The notes beneath the pieces were generated by a model. The model had not been told where the DNA came from, did not search any database, and saw only the letters and a list, made by a program, of their open reading frames with translations. A stretch of 64,000 nt of DNA from Panax quinquefolius. Taxonomy: Eukaryota; Streptophyta; Magnoliopsida; Apiales; Araliaceae. The DNA is taken from NCBI GenBank assembly GCA_020205615.1, contig CM035165.1:89156005-89220004 (forward strand), written 5' to 3'. Of this stretch, positions 44,076 through 56,880 are shown one piece after another (position 1 is the first letter of the stretch; each line of letters opens with the position of its first letter). Position numbers and translations under genes: made by a program.

Positions 44076-45064
44076 TGTGACGCCCCCAAAATAGGTATAC
44101 ACCACCCATCATGAGTCGCCAAATACATGGTACATAATTTAAATACAAACTTCTTTTATACAGTACGACAAAAAGTAGCTGAGAGTTTCAACATGGATAA
44201 TGTCTCGTAGAGAGTATCCAAACTCAGATAAAGTCCTCATTACAATTATTATCACACTATTTCACTGAATAGCGAGGACTACTAATGCAAACATCAGGAT
44301 CGTAACTCCGTTCCCCGATTAGTCCCAGCTATATTCTCATTTCCTGAAGAGAACAATGAAAACAAAGGGTGAGCTCAACTAGCCCAGTAAGAAATATTTT
44401 GACTAAGATAATGCAGAATAAATTATCGTTAGCCTTCAACAATGTTAAACTGATAAAATATAATAAACATCAACTTTAACTGCAGCGGAACAAGCAATCC
44501 ATTAGAAGAGTCAAGTAGAGCATGATATCTACTATCTCCTATGATTTAAAAAGTTTATCATCAATTTTATCGCTGAGACTCAACTTAATAAATAAACCAC
44601 ATCATCGAATCATCCCTGCACTATGGGCCAAGGATATTCATGTAATCATCAATGGTCATGATTATACTGAATAATCTCTGGTCATAATCATACCAACAAC
44701 TGTCCATTAATGCACTACAGGCCAATGAGGATTTTTTTTACCACATCATTTGTAACATTACGGTCATGATTATACCGAATAATCCTTAGTTATAATCATA
44801 CCAATCAATAGTACATCTATGCACGTAAGCCACAGATGACCTTTATCACAATATAAGCATGATGATGATGATAATGATATAAGAATTCAATTAAAAGAAA
44901 GCAAGGGATAAATTTTTAAAGATTTATAACTTAATTTATCCAGAATTCAATAATGTCCAAATTATCAACATGATACTGCTTTGTGGAGTAAAATTCAAGA
45001 ATAATATTGTATAAAAAATGATTTGGACAGCAAAGAAATCAATTTTTGTCATGAATAATTCCCC

Positions 45065-45205
45065 GGGTGAATAGTACCCCGTGAATAGTACTTTATGAAT
45101 AGTACCCGTGAATAGTACTTTATGAATAGTACCCGTGAATAGTACTTTGTGAATAGTACCCATGAATAGTACTTTGTGAATAGTACCCCGTAAATAGTAC
45201 TTTGT
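45065..45205. repeat. Regular tandem array of gaatagtac units
   Basis: Alternating units gtgaatagtactttatgaat and agtacccgtgaatagtactt give a 27-base period over about five periods. The alternative units ctttgtg and cccatg mark sub-variants. Confidence 0.9.
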
Positions 45206-45628
45206 GAATTGTACCGTAAAAATGAATACTACTCATGGACAATACTCCGGCGTGAAAAGCTTAAAATTTAACAAGAATGTATAGAAAATATCATTGTGAA
45301 GCGATACTAGATGAAGCGCAAATTTCAAGGATATTCTACTAATTTCAGGGAGTATAGAAGCAATACTTTAACAAAATGAGGGTATAATCAAGAATACGAG
45401 ACTAAATAATATTACTAACATACTACAGAGTATGGAAGAAAATATTATTCCTATAAATACTGAACAAAATAATATCCCTTAACTCTGAAGAAGACATGAT
45501 ACTGGAATAGTGAGATAGCAAACTTGTCTTCTACTTTCTCTCTAAAGCTTCTCTCTCTATAGATTCTCTTTCTATAATTGCTCTTGTGAGTCTTAGTGAA
45601 TTGGTGAGAATGAAAGAAGAATGAGCTT

Positions 45629-45638
45629 CTATTTATAG
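45629..45638 (-). promoter_or_regulatory. Solo LTR: TATA box
   Basis: TATAAATAGA on the minus strand. Any transcript from this solo LTR would run toward 44076 and into D1 in the same sense as D1 itself. Confidence 0.7.
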
Positions 45639-46477
45639 GAAAACATAGTTTCGATAATTGCACGTTTTGGGGCTCGAAATATTAAAGTATAATACCTTCA
45701 TCTTTTCCTTCATTTTTAATTTAGTCTTGCAAGTATTATCAAAGTTGCACCACCTCCCCTAATAGTACATCTTGTGAATCAATAGTACAATCATGTGAAA
45801 AAAATAATTACAGTATAGTACCTTCATCTATACCTCCATTTTTAATTTAGTCATGCAAGTATTATAAATCTTGCACCACCTCCCCTAATAGTACATGCAT
45901 GTGAATCAATAGTACACACATGTGAACAAATAGTTATAAGCATGTGAATTAATAGCAATTAATTGCTCATTTATCTGATTAATTACCCGATTGGTCAATA
46001 TAACCTCCAGACATCCATTATTATCGAAATAAATGTCCATTTTAACTAACACTAATAATCCCAACACAATGAAAATATAAATTTCATTTTTAATCAACAC
46101 GAACTTATTCATCATTAATATTATAACTCACAATATTTAACAACCAGATCATTCCTGTGAAAGAAGGGCTTTTCGAAAAGGATTTTCTCCTATTGGTAGC
46201 GTAATCTAGGTGACCAAACCTCTCCTCGATGTAACTTTCTAGACATTGTCAATATTGCAAATAATAATATGAATAACTTTGTCATCTCAATTATTGATTT
46301 AATAATAATAAATATTATGCGATTGATCTTTGTGATAATAATTTAATCAATAATATGAGAGATATTACGCAGAAATTCATCGTAGCAATAATTGAGTATA
46401 ACTGAGTGACTTCTCACGTAAGCATCAATAATCAATACAGTGTGCTACTATGCAACCACGCATATTACTGTACTTTT

Positions 46478-48355
46478 TGTTAGGTTTGTAATATTTATGA
46501 ACGCAATCAAATTGCATAAAAGTGCGGAAGCGTGTAAAAATTAGAGTTTAAAAATTTTACAAACCATATACCCGGATCACCCTTTATGCACAATTATTAA
46601 TTAAATGAAAAGAAAAGAATAAAATCATACCCTTGAAGATCGAGCTTCCTCAGGTACAAGTTCACCTCCAATCCTTTTCATGTTCAACTTGAATCCACCG
46701 GGTTTGGTTCCTTCCTTTGATCAACGTTAGCCACCCATATGTTTGGCCTCTAGAGGTGATCCACCAAGGAAAATAAAGATTCAAGAAGAAGGGGTATTGG
46801 CTCAACCCTAGTTTTCTATCTCTACAGAAAGGGCGTACTCTCCAACAAATTGGAATTATGTCGTATGTTGTAAAAGTCAACAACTCTCACCACCCATAAT
46901 AAGACTCCTCTTATTAATAGATGTGGGCAACCCACCTTAATAATTAAGGAATTGTGATTTATTTAATTAATTAAATTCTTTTAATTAATTAAGCTCCCTA
47001 ATCTTATTAGTGATAATTAATTAAACTCCTTTAACTAATTTTCCTTCCTAATCCAATTAGGAATAAATGAGAGTACTTATATTAAATTAATTCCTAAACT
47101 CTTTTAGAAATTAAAATAATAATAATTATAATAATATTAATAAGACTCCTCTTATTAATTTATATTTAATATTTCTAAAATATTAAATAATAATATTAGG
47201 CTATTTAATTTATTCTATCACCATAGATTAAATTAAATATACATAATATATTATTACGATTATGCCATTAACTTCTTAAATAATTATTCTTCCTTTTATG
47301 GTGTGACCCTTTAGGTTCTCCATATTAAACCTAGGTTGTGAATAAATCAATTAGAACAATTCTAATCTTATTTAAATAAATAAATTAAATAATTAATTTA
47401 TTTAAATAAATAATATTTATTCTACAATAGGGATAAGCCTCCTAGCGATCAACGACTTTCCAGATAATATAGATTTCAACATTAATCATTAAAGAACCTT
47501 TGAGTAAATAGTTACTGAAACAATTCAATCCTTCCACCATACAATGTCCCAATTAAATATAAGACATGGAATTCTATCACAAGTCTTATTTTATTTAATT
47601 ATATGTATTTCGATCCTTAAATGCACAACTCAAATAATGCAAATTAGAAAGTCCTTTCTAATTTCATTCGCTTATTGCCAAGGACTCTTTGGGTTGTCAT
47701 TTATCGAATCACATAGACATTCTCTTTTTTAAAGAAGTGGTAGATTCTTTATTGATCATACATTATCTCCATGTACAACTTATTATACCCAAGCATACCC
47801 TTTGATATACCCTAAGGGTCTTAAGGAATAAGTCAAAGTATAATTCATCATACACAAGATACTATGATGATCTCAAGTCCAAGGATCAATTGTACTACTA
47901 TCACTACAGGAATTCCTATTGACAGGCAAGTAAAACTCCATTAGATATTCCTTAGCGAGCCACGTTCAGTGAACTTATTCTCTAATAAGCACCTACATAC
48001 TTGCTTTAGTGTCTCCACACAAATGATCATGAGATCAATTATCCTCATCCAATGAGCAAGCAACGTATGTACCAATCTATCCGGATTCACTAATCCCCAA
48101 TTTAGTAATCCAACGATTGGGAACTATTTTAGTTTTAAGCTTTCAAAGAATTTAGATCTCATTAGAATGATCATCATCATTATTCTAAAAGCATTGCTTA
48201 AAACTATGGGTTTATCACATATTATAAAACAGCATCATGTAGATAATTAAAAGCCTTTAATAAATTAATACTTTTTTATTAATAAATGAATAAGATTGTT
48301 ACAAAGTATATGCTTTATCATCAAACATGATTGGCTTGTGTGCATATTACTTTCA
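46478..48355. repeat. Solo LTR (TG..CA), 1,878 bp, TSD CTTTT
   Basis: The host LTR word tactgtacttttactacc (as at 16207) is split here. The insert starts TGTTAGGTTTG at 46478 and ends ATTACTTTCA at 48355, with ctttt on both sides (46473-46477, 48356-48360). A 5-bp duplication with TG..CA ends and no coding sequence indicates a solo LTR. The words aagtgcggaagcg near 46520 and the TGTTAG start resemble copia LTRs read from the inner end, so a minus orientation is possible. Family unknown. Confidence 0.88.
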
Positions 48356-48669
48356 CTTTTACCACCGGAAAGTTCAACAGTTTAACAGTAAAACTTTCGC
48401 CGTTATTTTTATAAAAAGATAATTATATCATTTTCTAACTACGACAATACTTTCGTTGTGGGGTCCACAAATGATTGTGCCGTCGTACGAATATTTCCTG
48501 TTAAAACGAATATTCCCCGACCAATCGAATATTATATAACCACTTGCTTACTTTTCAAAATTTATAAATAATACCCGTAACTATAACATTATATCAAATC
48601 CACACCATAATATTCAAAAATATATTTCGAGAAAAATTAATCTTTGTTCATAAATGTTGGGGTCTTACA

Positions 48670-50388
48670 GTTACGGACCTCGCCCAATTGGAACGGATGA
48701 AAAAGCTTGTATAACGAAGTCATGGCGATTATTTTCGTAAAACTAGTTAAAAGCTAAAAATAACTAGTGTGAACCTTGGCTTTTAGATTGATTTATGTTC
48801 CGATTGGATTGCTAGAAAAAAATTTCATTTGAAGTTTTATGTAGTATGTCAAATAAGGAGTCTGTAGACGTAAGAATGAGTTCATTCCGAGTCTGAAGGT
48901 GGGAGTTATGCCTTTCGGAATGAAGCTAGTCAAAACTGCCAAAGTCGAAAACTATTTCAAGTTGGAACTTTTGTGCCACTTTTTTGGCCTAAAAATGAAC
49001 CTGAAAAAAATATTCAACCCAAGGGAATTTTTAGAGGAAGAGACAAGGAAGAAAATGGCGTAAAACAGACTTATTATGATAACGGATGACCTAAGTTATG
49101 ACATTCCAAAGTAGGTACGACGATAATGAAAAACTGTCAGTTTTTGTTTCAAGAGATGGGGAGTTTTGTACTAAAGCAGACACTCCACGACGATAGTAAA
49201 TCATGTCTGGATTGGCATACAAGGAGTTTTGAGCTGAAGTAGACACCCTAAAGCAGATGGGTCGAGCTGTCTGCTTTACCCCAAATTAGACGGGTGATGT
49301 AGTCTGCCTTATACTTGTAACGAAAAATGAAATATAAAAGTTGGGCGCATTGATTAAATCATACAAATTGTGAAAAACAAGAAAATGAATAAAGTTAAGG
49401 TAATTTGATACTTAATGTCTTTACATGACTAATTGGTATGTGTATATTAACTTAAATATGTAAGACAATTAAAGGAAGATTTATCATATAAATTAAAGAC
49501 CGTTTCAGGAAAGTTTCCAAACTCTCAAATTCAATTTATGTATTGATTGCATGGTCTAATTTACATAATGTTTTTCATACTGTGTGAATTCAAGTTTTCT
49601 TACTTACACAAAATTTATATATTGTGCAAGTATTTTATGATCTTGTATGAATTTATAATTATATGCAAGAAATGCGTTTAAATTGTAGAATTTCGTATGT
49701 AATATGAAATTCATCGAATTATGTGATATAAGGTATGGAAAAGGTTTATTGCCATTTGATTTGGCTTAACTCAATTTGTTAAGCTATTCCAATCGATATA
49801 TTTATTGTTAAGATATGAATTGTAATAATTCTTGAATTTTGAGAAGTTAATAATGCCAAATCATATAATTTGGGCACATATTTGTATGTATTGCACCCCG
49901 TGCAATAATGTGTTATGTGTGTAAATGTTATATGGAAGAAAATGATTGTTACTTTTTATTTAAAACTGCTTCATAACTACTGTTCTGTTGTTTAATTTTT
50001 CAAAGAACATGTTGATATTCATTATGTTGTTGATTGTTTATTCAATTGTTATACTTGTTGAGCTGAGAAATTAAATGATCACCTTTTCAAATTCTAAAAC
50101 CTTTGCAGCTAGAGCAGAAAGACCTAAATACTCAGATGCTATTAAGAGGAAGGAATGCATAAAGGAAGAAGATATAAATGTATAGAAGTACATGAAGTGT
50201 TGTAATATTATATAATGTTGTAATATTTTTTGAGATAGTTTAATAAAGGTCTTTGTTCTTGGGATTAGAGGAGATATGTTGTAATAATATTGTAATTACA
50301 TTCATGTCTTAAGATTATGTTGAATGGGTAGTACCGTGAAGTACCGTACCTGAGCTTTAAGGAAGACCTAGGGTTTTAGGGCTTTACA
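48670..50388 (+). repeat. Element E: LTR, right part
   Basis: It begins with the right GTTAC duplicate and ends gggctttaca at 50388, directly before a primer-binding site. The phrase attccgagtctgaaggtggg (48884-48903) is typical of chromovirus LTRs in many plants. No gene is seen. Confidence 0.75.
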
Positions 50389-50401
50389 GTTGGTATCAAA
50401 G
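50389..50401 (+). promoter_or_regulatory. Element E: primer-binding site
   Basis: gttggtatcaaag matches TGGTATCAGAGC except for one A in place of G, directly after the LTR end. Confidence 0.85.
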
Positions 50402-52073
50402 TTGATATATTATAAACCTTAGGCGGGAGTACCTTAGTCTATAACCTTCGAGAAGAAAGGTGGAGAAGATAAAGAATAAACTCAGATAGAGTTTGAACAT
50501 TAAGAAATAAATATAGAGAATTCATAAAGAAGGGATTAACATATATATATATATATATATATGAGAAGATTCAAAGAAGATGAAAAGTGATTATGAATAG
50601 GCGATATCTATAAGATGAAAAGCGTAAATAAAATCAAAATATAACATGATTAAAGAAAAGTAAGAAGATCGTAGGAGGAAGCGAACATAGAGTAAGAAAA
50701 ACCATAATGTAAAACTATTATAAAATAATATCACGACGTGAGCAGATTGAATAGTGAAATGATAGATGTTCTGTTAAACGATTGAAATGTTATAGCCTGA
50801 CACTATAAAGAGAATGTACTATGAAATAGTACGAGGTAAACTCAGGAAGATGTAAATGATAAAATACAGCTTAAAGAAAATTCATATTTAGCAAAGAGAA
50901 ACTTAGAATTTTGTGAAATTTCAATTAAGGACTCATGTGAGTTAATTTGTACAAACATTTCTATGGTCAGGGGTTTTGTGCTGAGTTTAACGACCACTTA
51001 GTATCACATTGATAATCTTTAAAATGTTGGGATCACGTTATCGTTATACATATGGTGAGAATGTGATTTTTTTCTCAGATATATATGTGATACTTAGAGA
51101 ATATTAAGATTAGATGCGATTACTTGAAACTCATGCTTATGATGAGTTTATGACTCATAATTACATGGTATGTTTTAATCCCTTAAGAGAATGGACAATC
51201 CTTGATTTGTTCTTGGACTACGTATTGCTATGACAAGATCTTAAACCCATATTATTATGGTAAATTCCTGAACACATAAAGTGTGGAAAGTTTGACGAAC
51301 TATAATAGAGCATAGAAAGGTTGTGAATTAAGAGCTAAGAATACTCATTTGTGGTGAGCATTAAGGTTGTTCGAAATAGATATAATTATTAGATAATGGA
51401 GCAATGGGCAAAATTGAAGTTGATGAAGGAAAAACGGATATTCCAAATCTTCTATTTATGTTAGATTTTGAAATTTATTAACATCGTGTTGATATATACA
51501 TTTTTGAGAAATATTGGATCAGATTATTGAACCAATAAGTTTTAAAAGTTATATTATCCATATGTTTATGCTAATTATTCTAGCTAGACAAAATGATTTG
51601 AAAATATCAAAAAAAAATTCATAGTCATCAATACATCATTGAACATGGTGTAGATATGACAGATAATGAATTCATAAATGCAGTTTAACCTAGTATTGGA
51701 TTTGATCATGGAATCGTCAACCCACTATTGTATGTTGTATTATGACAAAGTCATAAAATGATTTTTCAGTATTTTAAACTATTTAAAGAAGGTCAAATCC
51801 AATTGAGTTGGCTAGACAAAAATTTCGATTGATGTCTGAACTGTTAATATAAGTCTAAGCTATTTGAGTTGGCTAAGCGAATGTTGAAATATGTTAATGA
51901 AATTCAAGCATTCTTTAAGAATTTATGCCATACAAAATTTTTTTGGTGAGAACTTTTGTACTAAATTTGAGGAGAAAAGCCCTAATATTGGGGTATTTTA
52001 CGTCGAAAAAAAATCCTGACCGGCCCTGTGGTGGTCAAACAAACACATATAATCATTTAGCTAGAGTGTTTTA
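50402..52073 (+). other. Element E: decayed internal region, no recognisable gene
   Basis: This is AT-rich sequence following a primer site. No gag or pol motif is visible in any frame, and all open frames are under 60 codons. A (TA)n run lies at 50541-50562. It is probably mutated leader and gag of element E, cut on the right by the CACTA end at 52074. Confidence 0.55.
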
Positions 52074-52729
52074 CACATTATAAGAAAAAGGCCAAACAGC
52101 GACCAAAACTATTAGCTTACGCCTTTTACGATTATCAATGAGTTTAGTAATAACAACCACCCTACGCGAATCGTCTTAATAAATATCTCTATATTATATC
52201 AATGAATTAATCGTGCGCTAATTGATCGCTGGTATAAATTTGCCTCCAAAAAATTGGAAATGTTGGCGCGGAGGTTTTGTGTGACCACTTACTACCAGCG
52301 ACCACATGCGGTCGCTGATAGGTCCATGTAATTAAAAGTTAGCGACTGCATGTGGTCGCTGATTAATTTTATTGCAATTAGTATCAGGCATTTGCTCGAC
52401 ACAGCAGGCGAAGGAAAAAAAAGAGGGAAGAGAAGAGGGAGAGAGGGAGAAGGGGGAGAAGAGATTAGAGACACCACCAGCCACCACCTCCGCCGCCACC
52501 GCTACCACTGCCGCCCAAACCCTCGCCACACAGGTAACTAGTGAGTGGGATTTATACCTGTGAATCGGATCCTTCAATGCTTAAGAAAGTTCTTTTTCGT
52601 CGTGTTTAATATTGCTTTTATAGTACTTTATTATTATTTTTCTTAATATATGTTTTGCAGGGCTTATTAGGTCATTTCTAGCTTTTAGGGACAAAAAGGT
52701 CAATTTCTTTATACTGGCGCAGCAGCGCC
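52074..52729 (+). mobile_element. Second CACTA element, left end only
   Basis: cacattataagaaaaaggcc at 52074 is a decayed CACTA terminus (CACTACAAGAAAAAG type). Subterminal words agcgaccacatgcggtcgct (52293 on) and agcgactgcatgtggtcgct (52341 on) match the array of the first CACTA element. A purine-rich leader (52417-52470) is followed by a possible noncoding exon ending at a donor, cacaggtaac, near 52531, with an acceptor ttttgcag near 52660. No transposase remains: an LTR fragment starts at 52730. Confidence 0.75.
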
Positions 52730-53027
52730 TGTGACACCTCTAAATCCGGGTACTCCATTCCCACAGTATTTGGTGCTCACTATCTAAAACAATTATATCT
52801 AACTACCCATAATAAAGGATAAATACATAACTTAAATAATAATCTTTCCCATTAAAGGGTTACATCAACTTAAATCATTTCCAGGTAATCTAACCTTACT
52901 ATTACATAAGTCTGCGGAATACATCACAATATAACATAAGTCTTATAACATAATTCATTTAAAAAAATTCAAATAAGTCTTCATCACTTAGACATCTTGC
53001 CATTTCCTTTACTAGAAGATGACTCAT
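52730..53027 (-). repeat. LTR fragment, unassigned family
   Basis: It starts TGTGACACCTCTAAATCCGG, which on the minus strand is an LTR end (…GGATTTAGAGGTGTCACA). The rest of this LTR is absent because the Tat/Athila-like LTR begins at 53028. No primer site lies beside it, so it may be a 3' LTR or a solo LTR remnant. Confidence 0.55.
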
Positions 53028-54576
53028 TGTTGGGTAAATTCTAGTTACGTACAACACGCAAGTATACTTGGTCAACAAGTAATAAAGAGTAAGTAGAGTA
53101 TCGTTCCCACTGAGAATTAACTAACAAAGTTCACCAAGCATTAGCCCATAACCATCTCAGTCTTATTTAAACGAATGATATGATGTTTTATATTTAAACT
53201 ATGAAATTAAATAAACCTAACTATTTCTAGAGTGAGACAAGATAATGAAAACCTGAGATTACAATTTCATTTATTGACTCATTCAAATCCATACACTTCA
53301 TGTTAAGCCAAACTAATTGTACCGGTTTGTTAGTCGAGAACATTAAAGTAAAGTATAGCCATCTTTCAATGTACCATACCCATATCACATATAATCCACA
53401 ATTGAAAGAATACACATGAACACCCACATTACCTAAACCACTATATGTCTATGTGATTTACAAATAATTAGGGTTTAAGCCCAAATTCTCAATTGACTAC
53501 GAAGCGATGCCTCAAGATATGTCTATCCTAAGCACCTAATCATACATTCCATCACCATGTAGAACATACAAACACAAGCTATCAAGATCAAATCTAAACC
53601 CATACTTCGTCTTTCAAGTTCATATGAGTTATCACAGTAATTGATGGCCAATCAACTAAGCAAATAAGCATGAATCTTAATAGACAATCCCATAGCAATC
53701 AATAAGATTAACAATGAAGTATATCAGATTAAACTAAGCAATAGAATCCATTGTAATCTCAAAATAGAGTTTAGCTCATCATAGAATCAAAATCCATCAT
53801 ACACAATAGCTTACACATTGAGAAATAAAGATAGAAGTAAAGAGAAGTTAGGGAATTAGGAATGCAAATCTGATCTCTCTTGCTCCAATTCTGAATTTCC
53901 TATGCTCTCCAATTGCTTCAATCTTCAACTCTAATCTAATCTAGGGTTCTAATCTACTCTAATCTACTTATTCAAAGAAGAAAGAAAACAATAGTAGCTT
54001 CAGCCCCAAAGGGTGGAATTCCCTCTTATTGCTGATAATAAGCCTAATATATAAGACCTAATCGAACTCTCCCCTCAGTTACGCTTCCAATTTCCAATTT
54101 AAAATAAAGTAGTAGCTGCAGTCAACGTCGCGCGCGGCCGCGCGCTCCCCTAGTGTAATCCTCGTGCGGGCGCACGACTTGCGAAGAGGTAATGTTATAT
54201 CCGATTGGTGCACTTGCAGCGCCCCCAAGCTTGTATCTGTGTCTGTCGCGACTTCGTAATGTTGAGTTCGGTTCTGCTGCTGAATCGATCCGCATTTCCG
54301 CTCCTTCCTTTGTCCACCCACGCTTAGTCTTCTGCTCTACTTGATCTTCATGCCATGTATATCACAGCTTGTGCCTCGCTTCATGCATCCATTCACCTTG
54401 TGCCTTCTAATTCCACCAAATTAGGTCGTTTCCTGCACTTTTTCACCAAAAGGAGTTTTAAGTATATACACTTCAAAATAATATGAAATGCAACTAAAAC
54501 ACACTAAAATGTACTTGATATGGGCATAGTTTGCGTGAATTGGTGTACCATAAGTAGGTATAAAACCCACTTATCA
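53028..54576 (-). repeat. Element F: 3' LTR (Tat/Athila-like Ty3/gypsy), 1,549 bp
   Basis: On the minus strand it begins TGATAAGTGGGTTTTATACC at 54576, right after a tract TTTGGGGGTATT, and ends ATTTACCCAACA at 53028. This start, together with the PPT, is characteristic of the Tat/Athila clade. It contains a GC-rich palindrome at 54130-54145. Left flank ctcat (53023-53027) would be the target duplication, but its partner is outside the window. Confidence 0.82.
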
Positions 54577-54592
54577 AATACCCCCAAACTTG
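54577..54592 (-). promoter_or_regulatory. Element F: polypurine tract
   Basis: The minus strand reads CAAGTTTGGGGGTATT, adjacent to the LTR start. A near copy, AAATTTGGGGGTATTGGG, occurs upstream at 55694-55712. Confidence 0.85.
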
Positions 54593-56215
54593 AACTATTG
54601 CTTGCCCTCAAGCAATGCAACATAATGCAATCTACATGCTATGCAAGCTACGCTACTATGACAATGAATCCCCCGATTTCCAGCCATGTTAAAAATTCCA
54701 ATAAGGTATACCTTAGAGAAATATCAAGATCCAAGAACAAAGCATCAAACTAAGCTAAAGGCATAATGACATACAATCAGATAATCCTAACCTGCTATAA
54801 AGATGTTATGTGTGATGTGTTCACAAATAAGCTTGACAAAGATGAAAATACCACATGCTAAATTGCTTAAGACAGAAAATTGAAGTTTAAATCAAAAACT
54901 GGATATAGTAATGAGACATCAACTACTCCAACACATCAATACAAATTAAGGTTCATCAATGGGTTTATTCTGCTTTATTTTTACTCACGAGGGCGATATT
55001 CGCAGTTTCCCGCGGCGTTTATTGATTTATATATATATATATTTCCCATGACTGTGCAATGTCTCATTCCATTAGGCTAACAGTGCTACCTCTTAGCGAA
55101 GCTTTCAACCAACGACTCCTGCACCATTAAGACCTTAGGCGCTTAGGTGTAGAGACAATCCCCTCGGTGTGTACTTACTCAAGTAACAAAGGCCCCGAAA
55201 CAAGACTAGCCACGGTAATTATTTAAAAAAAAATTTTAATTTTTTTTATATAAAGCAAGCATACCCATGCGTTCCCAAAACTTGAGTTTAAGTGTCTTCA
55301 TAGTCATTACTCACTTCCTACACAATTCTATCATTAACAACAACATTTTCCTCTCAGCAGACAAGCATGCTAATCTTAACCAACAAGCAAATAGGAACAT
55401 TGTCGTGCTACCTGGTAACATCTAAACAGTAAGCATGAATTATATCCTGTATAAAATTATAACTAAGCTCAAGATATCCACTAAATTCAAAAATCTATCA
55501 AATTTCTATGTCATCATTGGCCAAATTAGAATTTAACTAACTAAAAGCCTAGGATTATGCAATGTTATGCAACTAAACACCTACTAAGTAAACAAGACAA
55601 AAGAAAACTAAAAAAATATTAATTTCATACTAAAATACCCCTACTATGTAACTTAAACATGCAATCAAACTATATGCAACTACTACTCACTGCAACCCAA
55701 TACCCCCAAATTTAAAATAAACAATGCCCTCATTGTAATTAAAAGTGAAAGAATACTCCCCTAAGTGGCAATGTCATCTCCGTTTGCCTCCTCGTGATCC
55801 GATGGTATATCAGGCGATGGCTAAGTTTGAGATATTCTATAGTTGGAGACTGAGTGTGGGCTTCTAACTGTCCTAATGCTTGAGTCAGAAATTCTAAAAA
55901 TTTAGCATTTTTTCTCATGATCGAAGCTATGACGCCACCTGCAGTGTTTGTCTTATAGTTGAAATGCCGCATGAATGACCTTGACTCTGGCGACTTTGGT
56001 TTTTGACTTCTGTTTGATCCTAAATGCTTATACCAATTGGATTGAACCTGAGAGGAGAAACAATAAAACTATTATTAAGACGTACCACTATCTAACATCT
56101 ACTAAATAATGAAATGTAAATAAGAATTAAACAAGGAGTGAAAAAGATTGGATGGGGTGCCTCCCATCGAGCGCTCGATTTATAGTCCGTTAGCTGGACT
56201 CTTTTCTTGACACCG
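54593..56215 (-). other. Element F: untranslated region with conserved GGGAGGC block
   Basis: No coding similarity is seen. On the minus strand, 56149-56210 reads AGTCCAGCTAACGGACTATA, then GAGCGCTCGATGGGAGGCAC. This is a variant of the AAGCGCTTxxTGGGAGGCAACCC block that lies downstream of the coding region in Athila/Tat/Ogre elements. Low-complexity A/T runs lie near 55225-55250. Confidence 0.65.
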
Positions 56216-56880
56216 CTATCCAATTCCCCTACGATAAGCTAGGAACCCTCCATTCATTAGAACCGCTATGTGCTTTGGTAGGTTCCCCATTATGCGTGTC
56301 TGTGAATTGAAGCAACCTAGCATATTTCCTGTACATGATGCCCCCAGTTCTATTGCATAGCTAGGTGCTTCGTCCGTTGTATTTGTGAATAAATTTTTGC
56401 ATTGAGGCATGACAGATACAACGGGTTTTTCTCTTCTATTTCTCTTCCTCATTTACCACCATGGTTTGTAAGAGGCCTCATAATCGCAGAAATTCTTGCT
56501 TTGGATGTGACTACCAAGGGGACATGGGTGTGCAAATTTCACTGAATTTTTTAACTCTAACTGAGAAGGCACTTGGGGTATTATACAAGTTAGCTTATGA
56601 TCTTCATTTTCTATACCCCCAGTTGTCTCCTCAATGTCCACTCCTTTCAGTTCATTCAGTGGCATGAACACCTCTAGCTCTCCATCAGATTCATCGTCCA
56701 TGTCATAGCACCAATTGTTTTCAGGGCGATTTTTCAAGGCTTTGAGTATTTAATCCATTTGATTCTGCATATTCAGAATTGACCTCTTTTGCTCAATCAT
56801 CTTCTCCTCAGTTGATGCTACAAACTTGAACCATAAATCCTCCACTCTTGAATTATCTTGTTCAGTTTCAAAATCTATGT
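56216..56880 (-). pseudogene. Element F: gag-like C-terminal remnant
   Basis: One frame, interrupted by two stops (TAA at 56749-56751 and a stop at 56453-56455), reads RVEDLWFKFVASTEEKMIEQ and ILNMQNQMD, then LKNRPENNWCYDMDDESDGE and, after the second stop, REKPVVSVMPQCKNLFTNTT. The Q/N-rich helix followed by an acidic stretch resembles the region after the gag core in Tat/Athila elements. The assignment is tentative. No pol lies between it and the LTR, so F is deleted or non-autonomous. D2 interrupts it at 56880. Confidence 0.5.

Larger units (their letters stand above)
44076..48669 (-). repeat. Solo LTR of the element-3 family, TSD GTTAC
   Basis: It starts TGTGACGCCCCC and ends GGGGTCTTACA on the plus strand, with gttac on both sides (44071-44075, 48670-48674), a perfect 5-bp target duplication and no internal region. 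This is the product of recombination between the two LTRs of a full element. Without the nested copia-like insertion it is about 2.7 kb. A TATA box lies at 45629-45638. The short tandem array at 45065-45205 is more regular than in element 3. Confidence 0.94.

Noticed and set aside
46662..46883. 73-codon ORF in the TG..CA solo LTR
   Set aside because: Lies wholly in an LTR, no family resemblance, and flanked by clean target duplications of the LTR.
52332..52577. Ser/Pro- or Glu/Lys-rich ORFs near the second CACTA end
   Set aside because: A purine-rich leader read in several frames; splice-like borders suggest an untranslated exon.
54121..54180. CpG island of a host gene
   Set aside because: Only two short GC-rich words within a defined LTR; no gene follows on either strand.
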